Shown: positions 1-8,575, counted from the stretch's first letter. The stretch is 64,000 bases of DNA from Staphylococcus devriesei (GCF_002902625.1 NZ_PPRG01000010.1:1-64000); one strand, 5' to 3'. The notes: generated from the sequence alone by a model not told the origin. Program-made: numbers and translations.

Positions 1-299
1 TTATACTATAATTTGACAAAATTAAAACATAATTTTTACAAATTTTTGAAATCGCTTCCAATACTGTTACAACTATATTTTTGGCGTTTTTAAAAAACGT
101 TGATTTTACAACATTTTAGCGTGCTAAAGAGTCAAAATATCCAAATAATTTTTTTGAAAGAAATTATACGTTTTTCAATTTTTCTTCTTCAATTTTGAAT
201 AGTTGGTCGCTTTTTTTAATGTTGTCTTACGAATATAAGTCAAAGTAGAAATTAGAATATGATATACTTTTGATAGATTATTTAAGGGAGCATATTTAA
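1..299. other. Intergenic region upstream of the first gene
   Basis: No convincing coding sequence is visible. The region is very AT-rich with several T runs. TATACT at 263-268 could be a -10 element for the gene at 300, but no good -35 lies at the right distance. AAGGGAG at 284-290 is the ribosome binding site of that gene. Confidence 0.5.
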
Positions 300-650
300 A
301 TGCAAAAGTTAGTAAAAAAGAGCGCCAAAATATCACTTATTTTTGGAGTGCTATTCTTCCTATTAAATTATTTTAGTGCGCATCATGATACTATTGGCCC
401 ATTATCAATTAGATCATTAATAGCTACTGTTGCTTTTTTTATACTTTATATAGTAGTATTTTCAATATTTAATTCTGATGAACGTAAACTTAAATTTGGT
501 ATTACGTTGCCCATCGCTTTAGTAGTCTTCTTAATTATTGGTGGATTATTTTTCACTGTGAAAATTAGTTTAATTAGCGGTCTAATCGTAGGTATCATAG
601 CTGGTTTTATTTGGGAATGGATGGAAAAGCGAAATGGAGGTACTAAATAA
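300..650 (+). CDS. Small polytopic membrane protein, unknown function
   Basis: This 116-residue protein is almost entirely hydrophobic, with about four predicted membrane segments (roughly residues 12-28, 38-56, 66-84 and 86-104) and a basic, polar C-terminus. The start is supported by AAGGGAG ten bases upstream. Its TAA overlaps the ATG of the next gene (TAATG), so the two are probably translationally coupled and may act together in the membrane. I do not recognise the family and assign no function. Confidence 0.75.
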   Translation: MQKLVKKSAKISLIFGVLFFLLNYFSAHHDTIGPLSIRSLIATVAFFILYIVVFSIFNSDERKLKFGITLPIALVVFLIIGGLFFTVKISLISGLIVGIIAGFIWEWMEKRNGGTK

Positions 651-838
651 TGACCATTACTATTGGGATTATTTTAATTATCGTGTTATTATTTCTAAGT
701 TTAATTCCAAACTATAGCGCTATGAAACAAAATAAAGCGCAAGGGCAAAAGGCTACTCGATATACAGTCATGGTTGGTATCGATTTAATTCTTATCGTAT
801 TATTAGTCGTAACAGTTATTTTAAAAATAATTATATAG
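650..838 (+). CDS. Small membrane protein with two membrane segments
   Basis: The product is 62 residues, with an N-terminal membrane segment (about 3-20), a short basic loop containing KQNKAQGQKATR, and a second membrane segment (about 42-61). The start overlaps the stop of the preceding gene by one base, and GGAGG lies just upstream, so expression is probably coupled. A strong terminator follows at 873-913. The function is unknown. The conserved two-gene layout and good ribosome binding site argue that it is real. Confidence 0.7.
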   Translation: MTITIGIILIIVLLFLSLIPNYSAMKQNKAQGQKATRYTVMVGIDLILIVLLVVTVILKIII

Positions 839-872
839 AAAATGAGAATGGGAGATAATTCCCAAGATAATA

Positions 873-913
873 GCGTAGAGGTGATTCATGATTGAATCAT
901 CTCTACGCTTTTT
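873..913 (+). terminator. Rho-independent terminator
   Basis: The hairpin pairs GCGTAGAGGTGATTCA with TGAATCATCTCTACGC (16 pairs, one G-T) around a short loop and is followed by TTTTT. It ends the two-gene membrane-protein transcript. The same stem sequence recurs in the hairpins at 14770 and 41035. Confidence 0.9.
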
Positions 914-938
914 AAAATTCAAATATTCTATTCATGTT

Positions 939-1130
939 TTAAATTCTTCCTTGTAATAGTAGGAAGTATCCTATCATTGCCAAAATTAAATAAATAATGG
1001 TTCCAACTACAAATGAGCGTACTTGAACTCTAAAGGGAATGTGCTTTTTAAAAATGGGTCCGAGTACTAAATTACCAATACCTATAATAATTGGCCCAGC
1101 TAGAAAGAATATAATAATTTGCCAAGACAT
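939..1130 (-). CDS. Small membrane protein downstream of the HAD phosphatase
   Basis: The 63-residue product has two hydrophobic segments (about 3-24 and 39-59) separated by a basic loop (KKHIPFRVQVR). It starts five bases after the stop of the HAD hydrolase gene and is presumably cotranscribed with it. I do not recognise the family. It may be a small inner-membrane accessory protein, but nothing in the sequence shows a role. Confidence 0.6.
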   Translation of the reverse strand: MSWQIIIFFLAGPIIIGIGNLVLGPIFKKHIPFRVQVRSFVVGTIIYLILAMIGYFLLLQGRI

Positions 1131-1135
1131 CTATA

Positions 1136-1780
1136 CTACTCCTTATCTTTTTCAAAGAAACACGTAATAATTTCATTAAAGCTCATATCTCTACCAATAT
1201 AAGAAATATTTGAAAAGTCTTGTTCTACAGTCATTTCATTCGTATTAACAATGACGTCTAATCCAGCATTCATTGCTGCTGTAGCCCCATTAACAGAATC
1301 TTCTATAGCTAAACAATGCGCTGGGGAATAATTCAAGCGTTGTACGGCTGTTAAATATAATTCTGGGTTAGGTTTAACCGCTTCTACATCCTCTCGCCCT
1401 ACTATCACATCTATAAACTCATCTAGTCTAAGTGCGTTAAATGTAGGTAAAATTTCTTCTCGATAACTACTTGTTGCTATTGCCATTGGAATATGATGCT
1501 GTTTTAAATATTTCATCAGTGTATAGACTGTATCAATAATATCTAATTCATGACTCGTATTATTATGTTCATCATATATATTTTGTTTATTTTCAAGACC
1601 AAGTGCTTCTTCAAGATAATTATGTAAACCACGAGCATGTCCACCAATGTGGCTACGATAAAATTCTAAAGAAATAGGCGCTAATTGATGGTGCGTTAAA
1701 TGTTTATTGATGATTTCGAATAGGTGTTTTTCTGTATCAATAATGGTACCATCGAAATCAAATACAACTGCTTTATACAT
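1136..1780 (-). CDS. HAD-superfamily phosphatase (beta-phosphoglucomutase-like)
   Basis: This 214-residue cytosolic hydrolase has all four HAD motifs. Motif I is FDFDGTIID, with nucleophile Asp8 and general acid Asp10. Motif II is AIATSS, motif III contains KPNPELY, and motif IV is AIEDSVNGATAA. The helical cap between motif I and II is of the type in beta-phosphoglucomutase and pseudouridine-5-phosphate phosphatases, so a small sugar phosphate or nucleotide is the likely substrate. The exact substrate cannot be read from the sequence. A small membrane-protein gene follows in the same operon. Confidence 0.85.
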   Translation of the reverse strand: MYKAVVFDFDGTIIDTEKHLFEIINKHLTHHQLAPISLEFYRSHIGGHARGLHNYLEEALGLENKQNIYDEHNNTSHELDIIDTVYTLMKYLKQHHIPMAIATSSYREEILPTFNALRLDEFIDVIVGREDVEAVKPNPELYLTAVQRLNYSPAHCLAIEDSVNGATAAMNAGLDVIVNTNEMTVEQDFSNISYIGRDMSFNEIITCFFEKDKE

Positions 1781-1859
1781 TTGCTTACTCCTTTAATTTC
1801 TACAATTACAATTAAGTTTAACATATGTCATTAATGCTTTTCATGTTCATTTTCAAACA

Positions 1860-1988
1860 TTAGTGTTTAGACCAGTACTTAGCTAAAATAGGACCAGAAA
1901 CATTATGGACGAAGCTAAATATTGCTCCTGGCACGGCTGCTAACGGGCTGAAATGTACTGTAGCAAATTGACTAAACTTATTTAACAT
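1860..1988 (-). CDS. Small cationic hydrophobic peptide, 42 residues
   Basis: The frame reads from ATG at 1986-1988 to TAA at 1860-1862. It is preceded by AAAGGGG at a normal ribosome-binding spacing. The peptide begins [15 protein letters not shown], has a hydrophobic centre ([14 protein letters not shown]) and ends AKYWSKH. It has three Lys, three His and no acidic residue, so it is cationic and probably amphipathic. This resembles membrane-active staphylococcal peptides in general character only; I do not recognise a family. A CodY-like box lies about 70 bases upstream. It could be a secreted peptide, a toxin or an unknown small protein. Confidence 0.55.
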   Translation of the reverse strand: MLNKFSQFATVHFSPLAAVPGAIFSFVHNVSGPILAKYWSKH

Positions 1989-2053
1989 TTTTTCTGCCCC
2001 TTTTAAAAGAAATAATAATCAAAGATTATCATAGGTAAAATTATTCTCAATAA

Positions 2054-2068
2054 CTTATCTGAAAATTT
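2054..2068 (-). promoter_or_regulatory. CodY-like box upstream of the small peptide gene
   Basis: ACTTATCTGAAAATT matches the CodY consensus AATTTTCTGAAAATT at 13 of 15 positions. It lies 66-80 bases upstream of the start of the 42-residue peptide gene. It also lies upstream of the unknown gene at 2274, so it could act on either side. Such matches occur by chance in AT-rich DNA. Confidence 0.35.
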
Positions 2069-2273
2069 AAAATAATTAATATATAATTAATTCTCGAGTT
2101 TAAAATGAGTTAAGATTATATTACAAAATAATTAAATTAAAGCTCGTTCAAAAGTCCTAGTGATAATATTAAAAAAGAGTGATACAATCAGTGTGTATAA
2201 AAGAACGGTGCACGATTTTATGGGACAACATAGCTTATGCTGTAGATACGTTTAAAAAATAGGAGGTCATTGC

Positions 2274-2804
2274 ATGTTGTTAGATAAATTTGAAACTTAC
2301 ATTTTAAATATTGTAGGTTTAAAATCCAGATCTACAAGAAAACATTTACTCAAAGTTTGCAAAGACGTTAAATTTTGCGACTCATTTCAATATTCAATAA
2401 CAAAACACGATAATATTCCAGTCTTAGAAGTAAGCTTACCTAAACAACAGTTACCATACTTAATTAGCTTTCTAAGTTTTTATCAATTCTCGATTTATCA
2501 AATTCTTTCTCCAAAACGTTTAAATACTTTATTAGATACAGAACAATCATATCAATCTTCTAAGCGCTTTGACTTAGCGATTGATGGCCTCCAAGATGCT
2601 TTCATTAAAGATAAAGTGATTGATATTATGACATATTTCTCTAACCATTACGATATTAAATATACATTAAACAACAATTGTGCAAGCGTGTGCTGTGCAC
2701 CTGCGGTATTTACACAATTACTACAAACAATCGCATGTCGTAATATTGATATCCTATCTGCATCATATAAAACACGTGTCATTCATAAAGCTCATATATC
2801 TTAA
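2274..2804 (+). CDS. Unknown 176-residue cytosolic protein
   Basis: The product has no membrane segment or signal peptide. It has a basic N-terminal part (LKSRSTRKHLLKVCK) and a cysteine-rich stretch near residues 140-160 (NCASVCCAPAV, then a further Cys). The two halves, about residues 35-85 and 120-170, look loosely alike: beta strand, amphipathic helix, strand. An internally duplicated small alpha/beta domain is therefore possible. GGAGG lies upstream of the ATG at a good distance, so the start is firm. It appears monocistronic and ends at the bidirectional terminator at 2856-2902. I do not recognise the family. Confidence 0.7.
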   Translation: MLLDKFETYILNIVGLKSRSTRKHLLKVCKDVKFCDSFQYSITKHDNIPVLEVSLPKQQLPYLISFLSFYQFSIYQILSPKRLNTLLDTEQSYQSSKRFDLAIDGLQDAFIKDKVIDIMTYFSNHYDIKYTLNNNCASVCCAPAVFTQLLQTIACRNIDILSASYKTRVIHKAHIS

Positions 2805-2855
2805 TAAAATAACGATAATAATAAAAAACGGATAATCGAATAGTATTAATATATA

Positions 2856-2902
2856 AGGAGACGTAAAAGTGAATTTAATCAGAAATCACTTTTACGTCTC
2901 CT
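2856..2902. terminator. Bidirectional terminator between convergent genes
   Basis: AGGAGACGTAAAAGTGA pairs with TCACTTTTACGTCTCCT around a 13-base loop. An AT-rich tail follows on both sides. It separates the unknown gene (+) from the glvC-type permease gene (-). Confidence 0.85.
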
Positions 2903-2944
2903 ATAATTTTGGAATTTATTTATTAATCTTTACTATATTTGCTA

Positions 2945-4546
2945 TTATGCTTTATCGTTCTCATCGTATACTAAATGTTCGAACGCTTCACGTACTTGAG
3001 GCACTGTCATACCTACAACTACTTGAACATTTTTACCACTTTTAACTAAACCGTGAGACATTTGCTCATGTGTAAAGTAACCACTGTCTTCTACTTTAGA
3101 TTCATCATTGACCGTCAAACGTAAACGTGTTGTACAGTTTGTAACATCTTTGATATTCTCTTTTCCACCTAAACCTTCTAAGTAATATTGTGCTTTCGCT
3201 TCATATTCATTACTTGGTTTAAAGTCTGAAGCAGGTGTACCGTCTTCGCCTTTTTTCGCTTTGTAATCTTTTTTAGAGAATAGTTTCACTTCTTCTTCAG
3301 CACGACGTCCAGGTAAAGGAATATCGAATTTTAAAATCAAGTATCTAAATACTACAAAATAAATACCAGAGAAGATTAAACCAATCACTACTTGGGCAAC
3401 ATAAGTCAACCAGTGATTTTGACCTAATGGAATCCAGTTTGTCGCGATAAAGTCTAGTAAGCCACCGCCCATGTTACCTACTACGCCGAAACCATACATA
3501 ATTGTATCCATTGTCGCTGCTAATAATGCATGTATAACGAATAAATACGGCGCTATAAATAAGAACGTAAATTCTAATGGTTCAGTAATACCAACAACAA
3601 CTGCTGTTAATGTAGCTGGTACAAGTAACGCTGCTACTTTTTTACGATTTGCTTTTGGTGTAGTTGTATACATCGCTAAAGCGATACCAATTGCACCGAA
3701 GACTTTACCGTTTCCTTGTAACATGAATCCATAATGGAATTGATCTTTTAATGGTTTGCTACTTTCAGCAAATTGAGTTAAATGCTTGAACCATTCTGCT
3801 TTTAGACCGTCTTTTGCTACAACTGGTCCGACTTCGATTGGCGCATAAATAAAGTGATGTAAACCTGTTGGAATTAATACACGTTCTAAGAAATGATATA
3901 ACCAAACTCCAATATAACCTGAAGCTATAATAAAGTGTTGCATTGATTCGATACCATTTTGAATTGTTGGCCATACCACACAAGTAATTGCGGCAATTGG
4001 TAACATTACGAAGAATGAAATAGTTACTACGAATGTTAATCCTTGGAACACACCTAACATTTCAGGTAATTTTTTACTGTAAAATCTATTATGTATCCAA
4101 GTCACTATAGCTGAAATAATGATACCGCCTAAAATATTAGTATCTAATGTTTCAATACCAGCAATGGCTTTTAAACCTGTAACATTTTCAACGCCTTTTT
4201 CTAAATTGGCGCCAAACGTATGTGGCCATTGCGTTAAGATAGCATTGATAAATGTGTTAAACATTAAGTAACCCATTAATGCAGCTAATGCAGCATGTCC
4301 GGGTGCTTTTTTAGCCAGGGATAATGGTAATCCTACTACAAAGACAATTTCCATATGATTAAAGATTACCCAACCACCTGATTCAATTACTGACCAGAAC
4401 TTAAACCAAAACGTATGATCATCTGCTAGTCCGCCCATAATCGTTGGATTTTTAAATAATGTTGCAAATCCCAATACAATCCCAAAGAATGCAAACATTA
4501 ATACAGGGACAATCATCGCACTCCCAAACCGTTTAATAGCGTTCAT
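2945..4546 (-). CDS. glvC: PTS alpha-glucoside-type permease, EIICB
   Basis: This 533-residue membrane protein imports and phosphorylates a glucoside. The N-terminal EIIC domain (about 1-430, roughly ten membrane segments) carries the glucose-family signature GITEPLEFTFLF. The C-terminal EIIB domain has the phosphorylated cysteine in NCTTRLRLTV near residue 469. No EIIA domain is fused, so the phosphate must come from a separate EIIA. Length and architecture fit GlvC/MalX-type permeases for arbutin- or maltose-like sugars. The divergent RpiR regulator and a cre site lie upstream. No 6-phospho-glucosidase gene is in the window, so the substrate is uncertain. Confidence 0.85.
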   Translation of the reverse strand: MNAIKRFGSAMIVPVLMFAFFGIVLGFATLFKNPTIMGGLADDHTFWFKFWSVIESGGWVIFNHMEIVFVVGLPLSLAKKAPGHAALAALMGYLMFNTFINAILTQWPHTFGANLEKGVENVTGLKAIAGIETLDTNILGGIIISAIVTWIHNRFYSKKLPEMLGVFQGLTFVVTISFFVMLPIAAITCVVWPTIQNGIESMQHFIIASGYIGVWLYHFLERVLIPTGLHHFIYAPIEVGPVVAKDGLKAEWFKHLTQFAESSKPLKDQFHYGFMLQGNGKVFGAIGIALAMYTTTPKANRKKVAALLVPATLTAVVVGITEPLEFTFLFIAPYLFVIHALLAATMDTIMYGFGVVGNMGGGLLDFIATNWIPLGQNHWLTYVAQVVIGLIFSGIYFVVFRYLILKFDIPLPGRRAEEEVKLFSKKDYKAKKGEDGTPASDFKPSNEYEAKAQYYLEGLGGKENIKDVTNCTTRLRLTVNDESKVEDSGYFTHEQMSHGLVKSGKNVQVVVGMTVPQVREAFEHLVYDENDKA

Positions 4547-4633
4547 ATATTTACCCCCATATTCTCTTTTCTATATTATTTAACAATGATTAATATATGA
4601 ATTAATAATCGTTTAACTCTTTATATTTATTAT

Positions 4634-4647
4634 AGTAAACGCTTTCA
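4634..4647. promoter_or_regulatory. cre site (CcpA) upstream of the PTS permease
   Basis: AGTAAACGCTTTCA agrees with the cre consensus TGWAANCGNTNWCA except at the first base. It lies about 90 bases upstream of the permease start, in the gap shared with the divergent regulator. Carbon catabolite control of the sugar permease is the natural reading. Confidence 0.6.
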
Positions 4648-4748
4648 TATATACAATGCCATTGACTGATTTTGAAATATTTTTGTATAATCGGTTTATG
4701 TTTTCTGTAAGTGAAAATTTTTTCAAGAAAAAAATATGAGGTGTTTTT

Positions 4749-5510
4749 GTGTTATTAGATGAACGAGTAAATGCCAACTTCAATAAATTAAACGATAACG
4801 ATCTTCAAATAGCTCATTTCGTTAATACGAATGTAAGTAAATGTAAGACTTTAAAAATACATGAGCTTTCTGCTTATACCCACGCATCAAATGCTACAAT
4901 TCATCGTTTCACTCGTAAGCTTGGTTTTGATGGGTATAGTGATTTCAAATCTTATCTCAAATTTGAAAGTGAAAATCTAAGTCAACTTCCTACTGACTCT
5001 ATGGATGCTTTTAAACAAGAAATAGAAACAACATTTACATATTTAGACCGTATTGACTATAACTTAGTCACAGATAAAATTAATAATGCTTCTACTGTAT
5101 ATTTATATGGTACTGGACGCGCACAGAAAAATGTAGCTGAAGAAGCACAACGTATCTTACTTACGATGCATAAGAATATTATTGTGCTACATGATGTTCA
5201 CGAACTTAAAATGGTACTTAATCGTTCGGTAGATGAGGATTTATTCTTCATCATTTCATTATCAGGTGAAACGTATCAACTTACAGAAGTAACCAATCTA
5301 TTGCAGTTACGCCAAAAGTACTTTATTTCTGTGACAACTATGAAAGATAATACATTAGCTCAAAAAGCAAACTACAACATTTATGTCTCAAGTAATACTT
5401 TTTATCTCTACGACGGCACAGATTATTCAAGTTTCATTAATTATCATATTTTCTTTGAAACACTATTAAGAAAATACAATGAACGTAAAGAAAAAGGCGA
5501 ACTATGCTAA
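4749..5510 (+). CDS. RpiR-family transcriptional regulator
   Basis: The 253-residue regulator has an N-terminal RpiR helix-turn-helix (about residues 1-75; HASNATIHRFTRKLGFDGYSDF is the recognition region). A C-terminal SIS sugar-phosphate-binding domain follows (about 105-230; LYGTGRAQKNVA and IISLSGETYQ). It starts with GTG, preceded by GAGGTG. It is transcribed divergently from the PTS permease, so it probably senses the phosphorylated sugar that the permease imports. Whether it activates or represses is not visible. Confidence 0.85.
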   Translation: MLLDERVNANFNKLNDNDLQIAHFVNTNVSKCKTLKIHELSAYTHASNATIHRFTRKLGFDGYSDFKSYLKFESENLSQLPTDSMDAFKQEIETTFTYLDRIDYNLVTDKINNASTVYLYGTGRAQKNVAEEAQRILLTMHKNIIVLHDVHELKMVLNRSVDEDLFFIISLSGETYQLTEVTNLLQLRQKYFISVTTMKDNTLAQKANYNIYVSSNTFYLYDGTDYSSFINYHIFFETLLRKYNERKEKGELC

Positions 5511-5869
5511 ACTAATATTTTTTAATTAAGTGAGTTATTCTACATGCTAACTTTTAAATTATAAAAGAAAAGCAACGTAGTATTGTAGGCGAGGCTCCTG
5601 AGGGAATAAGATGAGCGTCAAGACCGCGGCTCGACCTGGCAGTAGTTGTCTGAAATAAAGAGACGTTCGAACCTCACTTTCTTCATTCCTAGTCAACCTT
5701 GCCGGGGCGGGACGACGAAATCTTGGAAATTACATTAGATTTCTGTCGCCGCTCCCTAGATTTCTGTCGCCGCTCCCTAGGAAAGCAAGCCATCAATACG
5801 GAGTTTAAAAAAGGAGCGAAACAGAGACCTAATACATTAGATTTCTGTTCTCGCTCCTTATTTAATACA
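5511..5869. other. Gene-free region holding intergenic repeat copy A
   Basis: No open frame with a ribosome binding site is seen. Most of the gap is the staphylococcal intergenic repeat annotated at 5571-5790. It ends in a tail (5820-5863) that repeats the TTAGATTTCTGT..CGCTCC motif and may form the terminator of the SRPBCC gene on the minus strand. Confidence 0.7.
5571..5790 (+). repeat. Structured intergenic repeat, copy A
   Basis: The block carries the ordered motifs GCTCGACCTGGCAGTAGTTG, CTAGTCAACCTTGCCGGGG, GGGACGACGAAATCTT and TTAGATTTCTGT. All recur in the copies at 51831 and 56493 (the latter inverted). GAAATCT and AGATTTC can pair within it. A 21-bp unit (TAGATTTCTGTCGCCGCTCCC) is exactly duplicated in tandem at 5736-5756 and 5757-5777. 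Confidence 0.85.
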
Positions 5870-6397
5870 TTATTTTAACAAATCATTATCTTCTACATAT
5901 TGTTCTAATACTTGGTGCATTTTATCAAACATTAACTCTAAACCATGCACTGTAGAATCATGATACTCTTTTTTCTTTTGTTTATATTCTAATGTTGTTA
6001 AGCGTCGTTCTCTTTCAACTAATGATTGATAAAAGAAAAACATTTGTGTACCACCAGTCTCACGCTCTTCAAACTCAACTTCTATCACATCTTCATGGTT
6101 ACTCAATTCAGGCATACCAATCGTCATCTTTATATACTCATTATCAACTAACTCTTCATAAGTTCCTTGAATGATATTTTGTTTACCATTTCGTGAGTCA
6201 ACAATACGATAAACACCACCTTCATGCATGTCTACATCGAAGGTTTGATTGGTACGTTGCGACGTCATAAACCATTGTTTTAATAAATCAGCATCCGTCC
6301 ACGCTTTATACACGAGTTCTGGTGAATATTTTAATAAACGCTCGATATGAATTTCTACATGTTCATTTTCCACATTATACTTTGCCACTTGTTTCAC
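5870..6397 (-). CDS. SRPBCC / AHSA1-domain protein
   Basis: The 175-residue cytosolic protein has the START-like fold of the AHSA1 family, which forms a hydrophobic cavity for small ligands. The N-terminal LLKYSPELVYKAWTDADLLKQWF is the usual family opening. MHEGGVYRI and the GTYEELV strand follow. The C-terminal part (Y/H/L-rich helix, about 140-170) closes the cavity. Family members are often stress-related, but ligands are rarely known. The gene stands alone. No function beyond the fold can be claimed. Confidence 0.8.
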   Translation of the reverse strand: MKQVAKYNVENEHVEIHIERLLKYSPELVYKAWTDADLLKQWFMTSQRTNQTFDVDMHEGGVYRIVDSRNGKQNIIQGTYEELVDNEYIKMTIGMPELSNHEDVIEVEFEERETGGTQMFFFYQSLVERERRLTTLEYKQKKKEYHDSTVHGLELMFDKMHQVLEQYVEDNDLLK

Positions 6398-6505
6398 CTA
6401 CTTTCGCTCTTACTTCTATTTTAACGCATTTATAAATAGTGCCAAACTTTCAACTATTAAAATCTTTAAATTATTTTTCTATTTTCAAAAATTAAGCTAT
6501 TTTAC

Positions 6506-7825
6506 CTATGCGTTGGTACTTTCTTTTGTAGTATTTTTAGGTTTTGCACGTGGGAAGCGGAAGACAATAGCTAAAATACCACATACACCTAATAATATTG
6601 AATAAATACAGTATGGCATAACACTAAATGGTGAAATACTAGCTACACCTGCTGCCGCAATCACTTGAGGACTATAAGGCAACAATCCTTGGAAACAACC
6701 AGCAAAAATATCTAATAGACTGGCTGACTTACGTGGATCTACATCATATTCATCTGCAATATTCTTAGCTAATGGTCCAGCCATAATAATCGATATAGTG
6801 TTATTCGCTGTCGAAATATCTGCTGCACTTACTAAACTAGCAATACCAAACTCAGCACCACGTTTAGATTTCACCCTTGCCCTCACAAAATTAAGTAACC
6901 ATTCAATACCACCATTGTGCTGGATAATCCCGACTAGTCCGCCGATAAGTAATGCAATAATAGCGATATCTTCCATGCCAATAATACCTTCTGATATAGC
7001 TTTCAATAAACCTTTCCAATTAAATGAATGGTCGAATAAACCTATCATTCCAGAAAGAAATGTTCCACCAATTAATACAATAATAACATTTACGCCTATA
7101 AGCGCTAAAATTAATACTAATACATAAGGGATAACTTTAATTAAGTTATAGTCGTAACTTTTCGAATGATCAATGGTCACACCATTAGTTAGAAAGAATA
7201 GCACAATAATTGTTAAAATCGCACCTGGTAACACAATCCAAAAATTGACTTTAAACTTATCGCTCATTTTAGTTTTTTGAGTACGTACTGCTGCAATTGT
7301 AGTATCTGAAATCATAGATAAATTATCGCCAAACATAGCGCCACCTACTACAGTACCCATAGCTAAAGCTGCCGAGATATCCGTAGCTTGTGCGAAACCA
7401 AATCCTACAGGTGCGATAGCTGCTACGGTCCCAACCGATGTCCCCATAGAAATAGAGACAAACATACATATAATAAATAACCCTACAATAATTAAATTTT
7501 GAGGGATTAATGATAAACCAAGGTTTACAGTGGATTCTACTCCACCCATCTTCTCAGTAGTCGTTGAAAAGGCACCTGCTAAAATAAAAATAAATACCAT
7601 TAAGATGATATTAGAATGCCCGGCCCCTTTCGTAAATACTTCAACTTTATCGGCAAATCTTTCTTTTCTATTCATCAATAAAGCTACAATAACGGTAACC
7701 GTAATTGCCACATTGAGGGGCATATTTGTGAAATCACCTGTAACTGCGCCGACGCCTAAAAATAGTGCAATAAATAACACTAAAGGAAGTAACGCCCAAG
7801 CATTGCCTTTCCTCTTTTCTTCCAT
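6506..7825 (-). CDS. NhaC-family Na+/H+ antiporter
   Basis: This 439-residue integral membrane protein has about eleven hydrophobic segments. It matches the NhaC/antiporter type seen in staphylococci: conserved GTSVGTVAAIAPVGFGFA, GGAMFGDNLSMISDTTIAA and a C-terminal GCFQGLLPYSPQVIAAA region. It would exchange cytoplasmic sodium (or another small cation or organic acid) for protons across the cell membrane. It is monocistronic. Related families (malate/lactate antiporters) share the fold, so the substrate is inferred. Confidence 0.8.
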   Translation of the reverse strand: MEEKRKGNAWALLPLVLFIALFLGVGAVTGDFTNMPLNVAITVTVIVALLMNRKERFADKVEVFTKGAGHSNIILMVFIFILAGAFSTTTEKMGGVESTVNLGLSLIPQNLIIVGLFIICMFVSISMGTSVGTVAAIAPVGFGFAQATDISAALAMGTVVGGAMFGDNLSMISDTTIAAVRTQKTKMSDKFKVNFWIVLPGAILTIIVLFFLTNGVTIDHSKSYDYNLIKVIPYVLVLILALIGVNVIIVLIGGTFLSGMIGLFDHSFNWKGLLKAISEGIIGMEDIAIIALLIGGLVGIIQHNGGIEWLLNFVRARVKSKRGAEFGIASLVSAADISTANNTISIIMAGPLAKNIADEYDVDPRKSASLLDIFAGCFQGLLPYSPQVIAAAGVASISPFSVMPYCIYSILLGVCGILAIVFRFPRAKPKNTTKESTNA

Positions 7826-7940
7826 ACTTTACCTACTTTCCTAAAAAGTGAATTTATAATTAAAGTTACAAGATTCTTATATTGACGTCAACTAAATTAT
7901 ATGAAAACTACATTTATCTATGTTGAGCCATCTTTATATT

Positions 7941-8561
7941 CTACGATTCAGGACGTTGAATTGTAAATGTTTCTCCTAACTTAGCATAGTCATTCCCAGC
8001 CAAACGCGCGACAGGTTTAAGTTCATTTGGATTAATTTTACTATCTTCAAAGTAAGTTTCATCTTCGATATGATACATCACCACTTCACCTATTATTAAA
8101 TCAGCACCGTTTTCTTCAGAACCTAATACGACAATTTGATTTAACTTACATTCAAAGCGAACTTTTGCTTCTCTTATAGCTGGAGTATCAACAATTTCAG
8201 AATTAATAAGGGTTAAAGCCGTGTGGTCTAATTCATTATCTCCCGCTTCAAGTGGTGCTGCTGTCTTATTAATTTCTTCCACATTCATTTCATCCGTGAT
8301 ATGTACTACAAATTCTTTCGTTTGTTCAATATTGACCGCTGTATCTTTTCGTTCTCCATCAGCACGTTGTGCAGCAATAGCAATCATTGGTGGCGCATTA
8401 TTGACGACATTAAAGAAACTAAATGGTGCTGCATTTAATGTACCTTCATGGTCTTTAGACGTTACAAATGCAATAGGTCTTGGAATGACCGATCCACTTA
8501 ATAATTTATAATTTTGAATATCTGATAACTGTTCTGGATTAAATTGTTTCATCTCATGCAT
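7941..8561 (-). CDS. Flavin reductase-like (DIM6/NTAB) FMN-binding protein
   Basis: The 206-residue protein has the FMN-binding split barrel of the flavin reductase family. SGSVIPRPIAFVTS near residue 25 and NAAPFSFFNVVNNAPPMIA (about 43-61) are the flavin-contacting segments. RADGERKDTAVNI is the usual following loop. Members reduce flavin with NAD(P)H or bind FMN in oxidoreductases. It appears to be transcribed alone, with GGAGG ahead of the ATG. The partner enzyme is not evident from the neighbours. Confidence 0.8.
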   Translation of the reverse strand: MHEMKQFNPEQLSDIQNYKLLSGSVIPRPIAFVTSKDHEGTLNAAPFSFFNVVNNAPPMIAIAAQRADGERKDTAVNIEQTKEFVVHITDEMNVEEINKTAAPLEAGDNELDHTALTLINSEIVDTPAIREAKVRFECKLNQIVVLGSEENGADLIIGEVVMYHIEDETYFEDSKINPNELKPVARLAGNDYAKLGETFTIQRPES

Positions 8562-8575
8562 CCTCCTTAATTAAT

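Noticed and set aside
1..60. TTGACA at 13-18 as a promoter
   Set aside because: No acceptable -10 hexamer lies 16-18 bases downstream, and the next gene starts almost 300 bases away.
3471..3734. Open frame opposite the PTS permease gene
   Set aside because: It lies wholly inside glvC on the other strand, with no ribosome binding site and unlikely composition. It mirrors the codon bias of the real gene.
5571..5863. Short spaced repeats suggesting a CRISPR array
   Set aside because: Only one exact 21-bp tandem pair with no spacers is present, and no cas genes are nearby.
6798..7844. Two open frames opposite the NhaC gene
   Set aside because: Both lie within or over the strongly supported antiporter gene and show no start signals or recognisable motifs.
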